From the NCBI GenBank assembly GCA_032717465.1, contig CM064691.1:77501-141500 (forward strand): DNA of 64,000 bases, in the 5' to 3' direction. This DNA is from Coenobita brevimanus (Eukaryota; Arthropoda; Malacostraca; Decapoda; Coenobitidae). The position numbers and the translations under genes were made by a program. The notes under the pieces are model-generated. The model made no database searches. It worked only from the letters and a program-made list of their open reading frames with translations, and was not told the DNA's origin. Shown here one piece after another: positions 31,900 to 42,860 of this stretch (its first letter is position 1; each line of letters starts with the position of its first letter).

Positions 31900-34258
31900 C
31901 AAGATCCGATCATTTCGAGATGCTTGGACACATTGCGTTTGAAAGACTGGAGATCATAGGAAGCAGGAAATACAGACAGAGGGAGACAGTTCCAGAGTTG
32001 ACCTATTGCATAAATGAAGGACTGGGAGTAATGCTTAACTCTTGCATTAGAGAGTTGGACAGAAAAGGGATGAGAGTTTGCTGCTAGACGGGTGCTATGC
32101 ACCCGTCGTAGAGGTGGAGGAATGCATGCAGACAGTTCAGAGGAGCACTGACCATTGAAGCAGTGATAGAAAAGAGATAAAGATGCAACAGTGCGGCGAA
32201 GAGACAGAAATTGAAGGGAGGCAGTAAGAGGAGCAGTGACCAATGAAGCAGCGATAGAAAAGAGATAAAGATGCAACAGTGCGGCAATGAGACAGAGGTT
32301 GAAGAGAGTCAGTAAGAGGAGAAGAGTTAATGAGACGAAAAGCCTTTGACTCCACCCTATTGAGAAGAGCTGTATGTGGGGAACCTCCCCACGCATGTGA
32401 GTTGTACTCCACACAGGGGCGGATAAAACCCCTGTATAGTGTCAACAATTGTGCAGCGGTAAAGAAGGAACGGAGTCGGCTTAGCACACCCAATCTCTTA
32501 GAAGCAGATTTTACAAGAGATGTAATATGATCTTTCCAAGATAAGTCCCGCGTAAATGAAACCCAAAGCATGTTCAAGGATGATGCAGGATTAAGCTGAA
32601 TATTATTAAACATTAGTGGGTACTCATGTGGAAAATTATGTTGGGTTGATAGTTGTAAAAACTGAGTCTTCGATGCATTAAAAACAATCAGATTATTTTT
32701 ACCCCAGTCAGAGATACGAGCCAAGTCAGACATTAGGTGTGCCATAGCCTCATCCCTTGTTTGTTGAAGTAACTGTTGAGATGGGCGTTGCGGTAACCGA
32801 ATGGAAAGGTGAAGGGTGGAGTCATCAGCGTACGAGTGGATAGGGTTAGATGTACAGCTTAGAAAATCATTGATAAATAAAAGGAAGAGAGTTGGTGATA
32901 GGACAGAGCCCTGAGGAACACCAATGTTGATAGATTTAGGAGAAGAACGATGGCCGTCTACAACAGCGGCTATAGAACGACCAGAAAGGAAGCTATAGAT
33001 GAAGGCACAGATAGAAACCGTAAGAGGGCAGTTTGGAAATTAAAGATTTATGCCAGACTCAATCGAAAGCCTTTGAGATGTCAAGTGCAGTGGCAAAGCT
33101 TTTGCCAAAGTCCCAAAAGGAGGATGACCAGGAGTGTGAAAGGTAGGTGAGAAGATCGCCAGTGGAGCATCTCTGACAGAACCCATACTGACGATCAGAA
33201 AGATTGTGATAGGAAAGATGCTTTTAAATTTTTCTGTTAAGAATTGACTCGAAAACTTTTGAGATACAGGATGTTATAGCAATTGGACAATAGTTAGAGG
33301 GTTGGGAATGGTCACCCTTCTTTTGGACTGGCTGATCGAGAGCAAACTTCCAGCAAAAGGAAAGGTACCAGTTGAAAGACAAAGGCGAAAGAGTTTACCT
33401 AGGCAGGGTGTAAGCACAGAAGCACAGTTCTTGAGAAAAACAGGAGGGACCCCATCAGGCCCATATGCCTTGTTAGTATTGAGGCCAGTGATGGCAGAAT
33501 ATACATCAGCTGAAGAAATTTTTATGTCAGCCTTGAGGAAGTCAGAGGGGGGGAAGTGATGGAGGAACAGCACCGGAATCGTCTAAGGTGGAATTGGAGG
33601 AGAAAGTTTGCGCAAATAGATTTGCTTTATCAGTAGAAGAAATAGCTACAGAACCATCAGAGTAGAAAAGAGGAGGGAAAGATGATGAGGTAAAGTTGTT
33701 AGAAAGGTTTTTGGCAAGGTGGCTGAAGGAGCAGGAAGAATTGAAGTTGGAGAGTTGAGAGCATTTAGAACGTATGAAATTGTTTTTAGCAGAGTGAAGA
33801 CCAGACTTAACACAATTCCAGGCAGAAACATATAAAAGATGTGATTCATGGGTGGGTTGGCTCTGGTACCTTTTGTAGGCCCTCTCCTTGTTGCGGACAG
33901 CATTAGAACAAGCATGATTAAACCAAGGCTTTCTTGCATTAGTCAGAGGATATGAGAAAGGAATGTATGCTTCCATGCCTGAAAGAATAACCTCTGCAAG
34001 GCACATGGCACACTCAGATGGCTCCCGGCCATGACAGCAATAATCATTCCAGGGAAAATCAAAGTAGTACTGCCTGAGGGCCTCCCAATCCGCAGCTCCA
34101 AAGTGCCACAGATGACGTTTCTTTGGAGGGTCCACAGGCTGTACCAGAGCGATAGGACAGGTTAAGGTAATAAGGTTGCGATTGGAGGAGCCCAATGGAG
34201 AGAAAAGATTAACAGTGTAAGCAGAAGGATTAGTTGTAAGGAAGAGGTCAAGCACATC
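31900..34258 (-). pseudogene. JOC copy b, endonuclease end, linker and reverse transcriptase
   Basis: From 34258 downward: [30 protein letters not shown] (the usual SDHN is SNRN, so endonuclease residues are lost), HACSNAVRNKERAYKRYQSQ, NKAYGPDGVPPVFLKNC, an intact YADD near 32825, LARISDWGKNNLIVFNASKT, GFIRPCVEYNSHAWGG and ASYDLQSFKRNVSKHLE. The stretch 32150-32330 carries a tandem duplication of about 93 bases (GATAGAAAAGAGATAAAGAT occurs twice), absent from copy c. Several frame changes. Inactive. Confidence 0.85.
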
Positions 34259-34523
34259 CACCGCAAACTGACCTTGAACCTACACACAGAATTGCTATGG
34301 GAGGATTGTCTGTCTTTGCTTTGTGTTTCCACCTCTACCAAGTGAATTTTTGGGGCAAGAAGTAACTGGCAACTCCTTTGGTGTTGGCAGGAGGTGGTGA
34401 AACACTCAGCACATTAGTGCTTGCCCAGAAGCTCGAGTGGGAGTATATATTCCCGCGTCCGAGCTTGCACCTCCCTCTTTTTTTCGTATGCATTACTGTA
34501 TGCCCTGTTATTTCCTAGAGTTG

Positions 34524-35829
34524 AGACGGGAAGAGAGAGAGAAATTGAGGAGATGGAAGGAGCACTTTGAGGATTTTTTGAATGTAGAGAGTGAGAGCAG
34601 TGTGAGTATAAGTGGTTGGGGAATGGCTGGGAGAAGAAGAGATGAGAGGAGGGAGGAAGAGATCAGTAGGACGAAAGTAGTGGAAGCGATGAAGAAGATT
34701 AAGCTGGGAAAGGCCCCAGGAATTGATGGAGTGTGTGGTGAAATGCTTAGGTATGGGGGTGAGATTGTTGTGGAGTGGATATGGAAGTTGTGTAGATTGG
34801 CTTGGGAAGAGGGAAGGGTTCCAGAGGACTGGAAATCAGGTATAATTGTTCCTCTGTACAAAGGAAAAGGGGAGAGAGAAGTATGTGGTAACCATAGGGG
34901 TATTTGCCTTCTTAGTGTGACTGGTAAAATATATGGTAGAATACTCATTGATAGGGTTAGGCATATGACAGAGGAGCTAGTTGGAGAAGAACAAGGGGGA
35001 TTTAGGAAGGGAATATTTGTTCTAAGATGTTTAGTGAAGACGAATCTAGAGAAGGGAAGGAAAGTGTATGCTGCCTTCATGGACTTGGAGAAAGCTTATG
35101 ACAGAATAGATAGGCAAGGTATGTGGAAGGTATTAAGAATATACGGAGTGGAGGGGAAATTGTTGAGTGCTGTGAAGAGTATGTACGAGGCAGCTAGGGC
35201 TACGGTGCGAGTGGATGGTGAGTTGAGTGAGTTCTTTGATCTCAATGTGGGACTGAAACAGGGGTGTGTGATGTCTCCATGGCTGTTTAATATATATATG
35301 GATGGGGTTGTAAAGGAGGTGCAAGGTAAGGCAGTGGATGTGGGGGTGGCCCTAATGAATGAGGGTGAGATTTGGAAGCTTCCGGTGTTGCTGTTTGTTG
35401 ATGATGCAGTATTGTTGAGTGAAGATGAATGGGAGTTGCAAGGTTTGGTGAATGAATTTGGGACAGTGTGTAGGAGGAGGAAGCTGAAAGTTAATGTAAA
35501 CAAAAGTAAAGTTATGGTGTTTGAGAGGAATGAAGTCACAGAGTGTGCAGTGAGGTTGGATGGTGATGATATGGAGAATGTGAGTGCATTCAAGTACTTG
35601 GGTAGTGTGATGAGTAAGGATGGAACTTTGGGGGATGAAGTATGTGAAAGGGTACAGCAGGGAAGAAAGGTTGTTGGTACACTGAAAGCAGTGATGAGAA
35701 ATAGGGAGGTGTGGAAGTTAAGAAGTCACTGCATGATGGTATTGTGATCCCTACCCTGACGTATGGAAGCGAGGTGTGGACCTTGCAAGAGGGGAACAAG
35801 TCAAGAGTGAGAGCAGTGGAAATGAGTTA
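34524..35829 (+). pseudogene. RTE-A reverse transcriptase, first part
   Basis: It covers more of the N-terminal side than the 29.2 kb copy: EKLRRWKEHFEDFLN, GKAPGIDGVCGEMLRYGG, EDWKSGIIVPLYKGKGE, NHRGICLLSVTGKIYGR, AAFMDLEKAYDRIDR and LKQGCVMSPWLFNIYMDG. The catalytic box reads FVDD instead of FADD (about 35395-35406). Relative to the other copy it lacks 18 bases in frame (GCVDQI region, near 35010) and 4 bases near 35710, which shifts the frame to a stop at 35747. The protein continues after the insertion at 37750. Confidence 0.88.
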
Positions 35830-37747
35830 CAGGTAACTCGCACGGAACACGAGGGTTTCGTTCCTACCGTGCTGTGTTAGGTGCGAAATCGCGTATATTT
35901 AAACTACTCCGTATTTTGCTCCCTAGACCCCCCAAATGTGTTGTTTTGCTGTTATCTGTCACTAGAAAGCACTTTAAGTGGTTAGAAGGTTTATTTAATG
36001 TTATAACTCACAAATACAGTACTCCTGAGCAAAACTTCAACACACAAATACTGTACGTAAACACAAGGAAACATTCCGACGCCGATCATAGGTAATAAAT
36101 TAGGTTAACTGGTACCAGTGCTTTAACTTAGAAGTACATACCAGAACAGTACATATTTAACTTAGAAATGCAGTACTGTGATATCGAATGATTTCAGTAC
36201 ATAATCTGTTAGGAATAGCTGGAAAAAAAAAAATGTTATGAATACATTTTCACCTTTTTGATATATGTTTATGGTAGTTTCGAGTTATTTTTTACGTTAT
36301 CGTTGTGCCCATGCTTGGAAAAGGGAGCGAAAGAGTTGAATTTTCAGTCCTAAATGAGAAAACTGCACGTCCTCCAAGGCTACACTCTGCCACGGGAGAA
36401 TAAAGTGGAGGGTCAGTCCGATTAGCAATAAGGAAGTTGTGTCACAACTTCCAGCTCCCACACCACGAGAATGGCTAAAAATAGAATCGTAATGCAGTTT
36501 CAGAACTAACAATAAGTCTAATTATTACGAATACAGATACAAAGCAGAAATAAATACGTTTACAGACAGGGAAAACGTATTTCTTCCGTCATAACATGTT
36601 CATCTTTCTCAATCATTTTACGTTCATCTTTATCATTTTACCTTGTTATTTTCGCAATATATATTGCTGTCTCGTAAACAGGGTGGTTGTTTGTGTTTTG
36701 CAAGGGAGGAAAAAGGTTGTATTTTCTGTCTGGGTCGAGATAATGGGTGTAACTATGTGTGGTTAGGCATGGCCACGAGCGAAAAAATCGTACATCCACT
36801 CATCACGATAGCCGGTGGTGAACTGACAGAGCGACAGATGATACATGAGACGGTGAAGTCAAGGTCATGTCCCAGATTTTCGTTCACTTCCCGAAAGTTT
36901 TCACAGTTTTCTACAAGTTGCAAACCATTACAGCAAACCTGAGCAAATAGGTAAAGATACCAAGACAAAAATGTATTTTTCTCTTATTATAAGTCTTTAA
37001 CGAACAAACAAACAAAAGGCAATATTCCGACGCCGATCATGGGTAATCATATAAATCAGGTTAACTGGTTACAAGGCTTTATTTAATGCTTTAATTGCTT
37101 ACAAGTACATACCAGAACAGTAAATATTTAACTTACAAATACAGTACTGTAGAAAAGCAGTACAGTAAGAGTTTAACGAACAAACAAAAAAGGCAATATT
37201 CCGACGCCGATCATGGGTAATCATTTAATTCGGGTTATCTGGTTACAAGGCTTTATTTAATGATTTAACTTTATTTAAGTGCTTACAAGTACAGTACATA
37301 CGAGAACAGTAAATATTTAACTTACAAATACTGAACAGCACTGTGGAAAAAACGAACAAATAAAAAAGGCAATATTCTGACGCCTATCAGGTAAACTGGT
37401 TATAAGACTTTATTTCTTGCTTTAACGTTATTTAATAGTACTTTAAGTTGCACATAAACTTACCAGAACAGTACAGTTCTGTAAATATTTAACTGACAAA
37501 TACTGTGCTACTGTACTCGGGAATGTGCCACTCACTGAATAATTTCCCGCTTAGATCGTCACGTAATCAAAACAAACCGCGCGCTGCGGTGACGTTCGAG
37601 GATTTGATCTTTCAAAGGCCTCTCCTGCGTTAATTTGTAGTTTTCATAATGGTTTTTTAATCTTACGTTGTCTTATATGTATCCCAGCCCTTACCGTGTA
37701 TAATTGCGAGCGCGTTCCGTGAGATCGTGTTCCGTGCGAGTTACCTG
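35830..37747. mobile_element. Tc1/mariner-pogo type non-autonomous element with internal repeats
   Basis: The ends are perfect inverted repeats of about 23 bases, CAGGTAACTCGCACGGAAC... at 35830 and its inverse ending at 37747. TA lies at 35828-35829 and 37748-37749. No transposase frame was seen. The interior carries one copy (about 36060-36190) and three adjacent copies (about 37010-37510) of a 170-180-base unit with CCGACGCCGATCAT and CATACCAGAACAGTA. Confidence 0.92.
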
Positions 37748-37749
37748 TA

Positions 37750-38113
37750 CTTGAGAGGAGCATGTGGAGTGACGTGGAGGGACAGGTTGACGAATGAAGA
37801 AGTGAAGAAACGTTGTGGGGTAGATGTGGACGTGGTTGAGAAGATTAGGAGAAATACACTGAGGTGGTTTAGACATGTGGAGAGAATGGAGAATGAAAGA
37901 CTGACTAAGAGGGTGTATGTAGGTGAGGTGGAGGGAGGGAGAGGGAGGGGTAGACCGAGGATGAGGTGGAGGGATGGAGTTGAGAGGTATATGAGGGAGG
38001 GGGGGGTGAGTTGGGGGGAGGGTAGTCAAATGGTGGGTGACAGAGTGACTTGGAGGCGTTTTGTCTGCGGCCACCCTTTGCGGGATTAGGGTGTCGGGCT
38101 ATAGATAGATAGA
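37750..38113 (+). pseudogene. RTE-A reverse transcriptase, last part
   Basis: It continues the protein cut at 35829: LRGACGVTWRDRLTNEEVKK, VDVVEKIRRNTLRWF, RHVERMENERLTKRVYVGE, GRPRMRWRDGVERYMREG and FVCGHPLRD with stop, then the GATA-type tail. This 3' part keeps an open frame. Confidence 0.9.
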
Positions 38114-38123
38114 TAGAGTTGTC

Positions 38124-39152
38124 ATGCCTGGAAAGCACTGCTTAATGGATAAGAGGGTCTGTATCATTGCACGGAAGCAGGATAATGTCCCTATCAACAC
38201 AATTTGTGAACATACTGGACGCTCAAAGTTGGCCGTCACGAAGATTCTTGCTGCAGCTCGCAGCCTGCCACCTGATGTCGTACCAGAGCACAAGCATGGC
38301 GATGGAAAGAAGAGGACGACTTCCAGAGGTACAGATACGCTTCTGAAGAGGAAAGTAATCAAGAATTCTTGACTGACAGCAACAGAATTGAAGAGAATGC
38401 ATCCCCAGCTGTTACAAGTCGTCTCAATTCCAATTACCCAGCACCGCTTGCTGAAGGAGCTGGGTTTGCCAAGCCACACCACAGCCAAGAAACCGCTTCT
38501 CACTGACCGCATGAAGAAGCAATGCATTCAGTTTGCCAAGAAGTATGCACACTGGGCATCGGATGAGTAGAGAAAAGTTGTTTTCCAATGAAAGCACATT
38601 TCAAGTGTTCCAGGTGCGTTCTGCCAAGATTTGTCGCCTTGCCTCCCATAGTCGATATGACCCTGCTTACACGGTGCCGACTGTTAAGCACCCACAATCA
38701 GTAATGGTAAAGGGGTGTTTTTCAGGTGAAATGGGAAGGGGAGGCCTCTACTTTCATCCTAAGAACTTGATGATGAGTGGTGGCCAGTACATTCAAGTTC
38801 TGAAAGATCATTTGTTAAACTTTTTTTATATTAATGGGTGCAACTTTTTCATGCATGATTCAGCTCCATGTCACAAGTCAAGAAAGGTGCCAAATGGCTT
38901 AAGGATAATCGGATTGAGTTCCTCGACTGGCCTGGCAACAGTCTGAATCTAAATCCGAAAGAAAACTGCCAGGCAAAGATGAAGAAAATCATAGCAGAGA
39001 AGAAGACACCCAATCTGGACAACATCAAGACTGAATTGACACATGTTTGGTGCAAAGAAATGTCCTCAGATTACTTTAGAGATCTAAGTGATTCCACGCT
39101 GAAACGCATCCAACTGGTCCTGGAAAACAAGGGAAACATGATTCCATATTAA
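38124..39152 (+). pseudogene. Tc1-like transposase, broken
   Basis: Starting MPGKHCLMDKRVCIIARKQ, it has helix-turn-helix residues TGRSKLAVTKIL, then LLKELGLPSHTTAKKPLLT, FSNESTFQVF, SVMVKGCFSGEMGRGGLYF, FMHDSAPCHKS (catalytic Asp) and FLDWPGNSLNLNPKEN (second block with Glu), ending NKGNMIPY and TAA at 39150. Breaks are TGA 38370, TAG 38568 and two compensating frame changes (near 38575 and 38870). The spacing between HDSAPCH and LNPKEN fits DD34E Tc1 elements. Not functional. Confidence 0.9.
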
Positions 39153-39920
39153 CCCAAGGTGTCCCAACAACGTATGGATATGTTGCCACGTTTTGTCACA
39201 GTGACACCTGACAACGTATCCATACGTTTTGCAATTGCGAGGTCCATCATTTGCACATTTTTCAAGTTTCACAGATGATTTTTGGTAGGCATGTGTGGGA
39301 GACCTTCCTCTACACAACTCCAGGTGGGAATAATGCCTGGCCCCACCTGACCCCCCTCCCCCCCTACACTCCATTTTCTCGGCAACTGACCTGTTAGCAG
39401 TGACCTGGCCAGTAAAGATATGTCGCACCACGGTCTCTCCAATGACGAAATTCAAGGCGAAAGTGATTCCCGAGGTGGAGGACAAAGGAAGAAACAAGGC
39501 AGAGGAAGAAAGAAGCAGAAGTGATGAGACGGTAATATTGTAAAAGAAGGTGCCATATGTTGATGTGTTTGGTGAGTGAACAACGCTTATATTGCCTTTA
39601 TTATTGTCTGTAAACCAATATACTCTTGTACTACAAATAAGTTTGTACCTAATAATTAAATATCTAACCAACTATGAATGGTTTAGAATTGTTACCCCTC
39701 CCATAGAAAACATTTTCTGTAGAGCCTGGCCTGAGAGAACACAGTACCTAGGTGAAGGCACTGTTAGCTGTACCATATTTCTAAACTTGACTGAGCACAT
39801 TCTCACTGAATTTTCAGTGTTTCTCGTAAAAAGCGTAGATTTTAGCCAAAAAAAAAAAAAAAAATCAAAAATCTGCTGGGATTTGGGGGTCATTGGTGAA
39901 ATTTGCCAGGATGCTTTGGG
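39153..39920 (-). mobile_element. piggyBac-like MITE P2, copy 1
   Basis: TTAA lies at 39149-39152 and 39921-39924, with ends CCCAAGGTGTCCC and CCCAAAGCATCC. At the left it overlaps the Tc1 stop codon. Its inverse is homologous to 47727-48484: both carry TTTTTTTGGCTAAAA, TCTATGGGAG and TATATTGGTTTWCA...AATAAAGGCA. No transposase. Confidence 0.88.
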
Positions 39921-40017
39921 TTAATGAATGGCATTTCGTGAATAAACATTGTGATATACTATGATTTCTGTGTTTTTTAATACCTTGTGGGGGGAGGTCC
40001 TAAGTCAATTTGTGGTA

Positions 40018-40780
40018 GTTGTATGTTGGAGCTCTCTCCAAGGCAGTCAGGGATACGGGTAGGGTGCTGTACAAGCTGCTCTAGGTCATTAAGGATAGAA
40101 AAGATGTAGGCTTGTTCACCAGGTGGATCAGTGACAGGAGAGGAGAGCCAAAGGTGGTGGTGAACATTGAAATCTAGAATGGAGATTTCAGAGAAAGGAG
40201 AAACGGATAGAATGTGTTCCATCATAGAAGTAAGATAGTCGAAGAATTTTTGATAGTAGAATTAGGGGATAATTAAACAGCACAGATACATTTAGTCAGA
40301 GAATGACAGGAAAGCCGAAGCCAGAGTGTAGAGAATTCAGAAGTATCAAGTTCAGGAACACGAGAGCAAGATAGGTTGTTGCGTAATACACACGGCAGCC
40401 ACCATTGGCTTTGAAATGAGTATAGAGGAAGTAGGAGGAAAGGGTTTGCTGTCAGTTTCTTCAGACAGCTGAGTCTCAATATGGAAGAGAAGGTGAGGTT
40501 TAGAGGAGGAGAGGTGGTGCTCAACAGAGCAAAAGTTAGAGGAAAGGCCGCGAATGTTGCAAAAATGAGAAGAAGTAAGTCAGACAGTGGATCCAGGCAG
40601 CTCAAAGAGTCGTCACTGGGAGAGGGGCGGAAGGTGGGGTCATTCATGGTCCCCCCCCTTCCCCGGGGACTTCGAGGCATGGTTGTGGTACGCCATTTTT
40701 CTTTAATTTTGAAAAGGTAGTGCATTGTGTACTGTGTATGTAGATTGATGTTGACAGAGAAAATTGTATTGGAGAGCATG
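40018..40780 (-). pseudogene. JOC copy b, leader end and endonuclease first part
   Basis: Minus-strand frames give SPSDDSLSCLDPLSDLLL, NNLSCSRVPELDTSEFSTLW and FSEISILDFNVHHHLWLSSP, matching copy a 22823-23400. The frame shifts near 40265 and the sequence ends at the Tc1 target TA (40016). Confidence 0.85.
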
Positions 40781-40896
40781 CTGGCCTACTCTGTGTTACT
40801 GAAACAGAAAAAGTTCAGCAAAGGGGGATGGTCACCTGAGGGCTGATGTAACGGGAGCTCCAGCTCTCCCTGTCTTCACCTTTCCATCTACCTTTT

Positions 40897-41995
40897 TTTT
40901 TTTTTTTTTTTTTTTTCAAGGAAGAAGGAACCAAAGGCCATGAGCCTGCAGTAACAGTTCCCTCCAAGAGAAAAACAAAATACAATAGAGAGCCAAATTC
41001 AAGATCCGATCATTTTGAGATGACTGGACACACTGCGTTTGAAAGACTGGAGATCATAGGCAGCAGGAAATACAGACAGAGGGAGACAGTTCCAGAGCTG
41101 ACCTGTTGCATAAATGAAAGACTGGGAGTAACGGTTAACTCTTGCATTAGAGAGTTGGACAGAAAAGGGATGAGAGTTTGCTGCCAGACGGGTGCTACGC
41201 GCCCGTCGTAGAGGTGGAGGAATGCAAGCAGACAGTTCAGAGGAGCAGTGACCATTAAAGTAGTGATAGAAAAGAGATAAAGATGCAACAGTGCGGTGAA
41301 GAGACAGAGGTTGAAGGGAGTCAGTAAGAGGAGGAGAGTTAATGAGACGAAAAGCCTTTGACTCCACCCTATTGAGAAGAGCTGTATGTGGGGAGCCTCC
41401 CCACACATGAGAGTTGTACTCCACACAGGGGCGGATAAAACCCCTGTGTAGAGTCAACAATTGTGCAGGGGTAAAGAAAGAGCAGAGTCGGCTTAGCACA
41501 CCCAATCTCTTGGAAGCAGATTTTACAAGAGATGTAATATGATCTTTCCAAGATAAGTCCTGAGTAAATGAAACCCCAAGCATGTTCAAGGATGATGCAG
41601 GATTAAGCTGAATATTATTAAACATTAGTGGGTATACCTGTGGAAGATTTTGTCGGGTTGATAGGTGTAAGAACTGAGTCTTAGATGCATTAAAGACAAC
41701 CATATTATTTTTACCCCAGTCAGAGATACGAGCCAAGTCAGACATTAGGTGTGCCATAGCCTCATCCCTTGTTTGTTGAAGTAACTGTTGAGATGGGCGT
41801 TGCGGGAACTGAATGGAAAGGTGAAGGGTGGAGTCATCAGCGTATGAGTGGATAGGGTTAGATGTACAGCTTAGAAGATCATTGATAAATAAAAGGAAGA
41901 GAGTTGGTGATAGGACAGAGCCTTGAGGAACACCACTGTTGATAGATCTTGGGAGTACTGCCCTGCTCGACTGGTGCTACAGTCTACTCCTACTG
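40897..41995 (-). mobile_element. JOC copy c: LINE lacking endonuclease and first half of RT, splice-like junction
   Basis: The poly(A) is the T run at 40897-40917 and the body ends at about 41990 with the family's 5' leader start. The leader's first roughly 40 bases are joined at 41947/41948 directly to the RT block GVPQGSVLSP. In copy a the corresponding points read AAG|GTGGAT (22510) and TTCTTCTAG|ATC (25735), a GT-AG pair. The remaining frame (41757-40999) is open through LARISDWGKNNMVVFNASKT, GFIRPCVEYNSHVWGG and AAYDLQSFKRSVSSHLK. Confidence 0.85.
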
Positions 41996-42129
41996 TAAAA
42001 CTGCATGCAAAGGGAACTGCAGGTACTACAAGGCTAACTTGCCGTGTACGTCATTATGTGACTGCAATGGACAGTGTTTTAATATCTGAATTTGATCAAA
42101 AAGACATGCAATGGATGTTTGCCATTGTA

Positions 42130-42600
42130 TCAGAGTTATAACAGAAACAGGCTTCAGCAAGTTGCCATCTTGAATTCCAAGATGGCCGACCTCTTCCACA
42201 TTGGCCAGTGATTCCATTGGATTGGCAGACCCTGAGAACATAGTTAGTCGTTGGAATTATGTTTGTGTCATAGTATTGCAGGTATGGAAGAAAATAGGGG
42301 TTCAAAGGCAACCATCTTGAAATCCAAGATGGCCGACCTCTGCCGGGTCAAAAAATCATTCCATTCAATTGCCAGAGCCTAAAAGGCTGGGGTTCACCAT
42401 TGGAATTATGTTTCTATCATATTATTGGAGTTACTGAAGAAAATATGGGTTGAAAGGCAGCCATTTTGAAATCCAAGATGGCGACCACCAGGGGTCCAAA
42501 ATTTGTGGGGTCCATCCCAGATAATGATTGTATGGGTCCATGCTGCACCTGTGCAAAATTTGGTGCTTTCCTGAGAAAGTGAACAGTTGTTTGCCTTGTG
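42130..42600 (-). repeat. Dispersed repeat D, copy 2, with internal triplication
   Basis: Inverted relative to 28060-28375. Units starting at about 42166, 42310 and 42461 share CATCTTGAAATCCAAGATGG, itself a near-palindrome. The unit period is about 145-150 bases. Confidence 0.8.
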
Positions 42601-42680
42601 CACTGGACTGGTGAAACCACTAACTCAAAGACAAACAACCACCCCTTATGGGTTTATGGTTTGGCTTTGGATAGAATAGG

Positions 42681-42860
42681 GGGCAGGGTGGCTCAGTGGT
42701 AGAGCATCAAACTAGGGACCAGGGGGTCATGAGTTTGAGCCACGCCCTGTAGCTGCCTTGACGGAAGGGGTAGCACCTTCTTATTACCTATCAGGGCTGT
42801 ATGATCTAATAAGGTCTAGCTCGAGGACACATTTCCCTTTTTTTAGATAGATAGATAGAC
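42681..42860 (+). mobile_element. tRNA-derived SINE (family S4) with GATA-type tail
   Basis: The A box TGGCTCAGTGG (42689-42699) and B box GAGTTTGAGCC (42731-42741) are spaced as in a tRNA. A body of about 100 bases follows, then a T run and TAGATAGATAGATAGAC (42845-42860). That tail is the same as the RTE-A 3' tail, suggesting RTE-A machinery mobilised it. Confidence 0.8.

Larger units (their letters stand above)
34524..38113 (+). mobile_element. RTE-A copy inside the Tc1-like element, itself split
   Basis: TAGAGTTG lies at 34516-34523 and at 38114-38121, an 8-base target duplication. The copy ends with GGCTATAGATAGATAGA. It inserted three bases before the Tc1 transposase ATG at 38124. A TA-target element at 35830-37747 splits it inside GAGTTACTT; the unsplit version is at 30160. 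Confidence 0.88.
34261..40015 (+). mobile_element. Tc1-like DNA transposon inside JOC copy b
   Basis: The inverted ends are CCGCAAACTGACCTTGAACC at 34261 and, inverted, CCACAAATTGACTTAGGACC ending at 40015. The TA target reads CA on the left (34259-34260, decayed) and TA on the right (40016-40017). Removing it makes the JOC endonuclease frame continuous. Without its own insertions (34524-38113 plus one target copy, and 39153-39920 plus one TTAA) it is about 1.39 kb, a normal Tc1 size. Confidence 0.85.
31778..40896 (-). mobile_element. JOC copy b, containing a stack of nested insertions
   Basis: On the minus strand its leader starts at 40896 and its poly(A) is the T run at 31778-31817. Coding parts outside the insertion are 40780-40018 and 34258-31900. 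The element is split inside the endonuclease by a Tc1-like transposon (34261-40015). Its 5' end lacks the first roughly 35 bases seen in copies a and c and abuts the poly(A) of copy c. Its 3' end lies within the Tigger transposase gene. Confidence 0.88.

Noticed and set aside
42681..42750. A genuine tRNA gene
   Set aside because: A and B boxes fit, but the acceptor and anticodon stems do not close well and a SINE body with a GATA-type tail follows.
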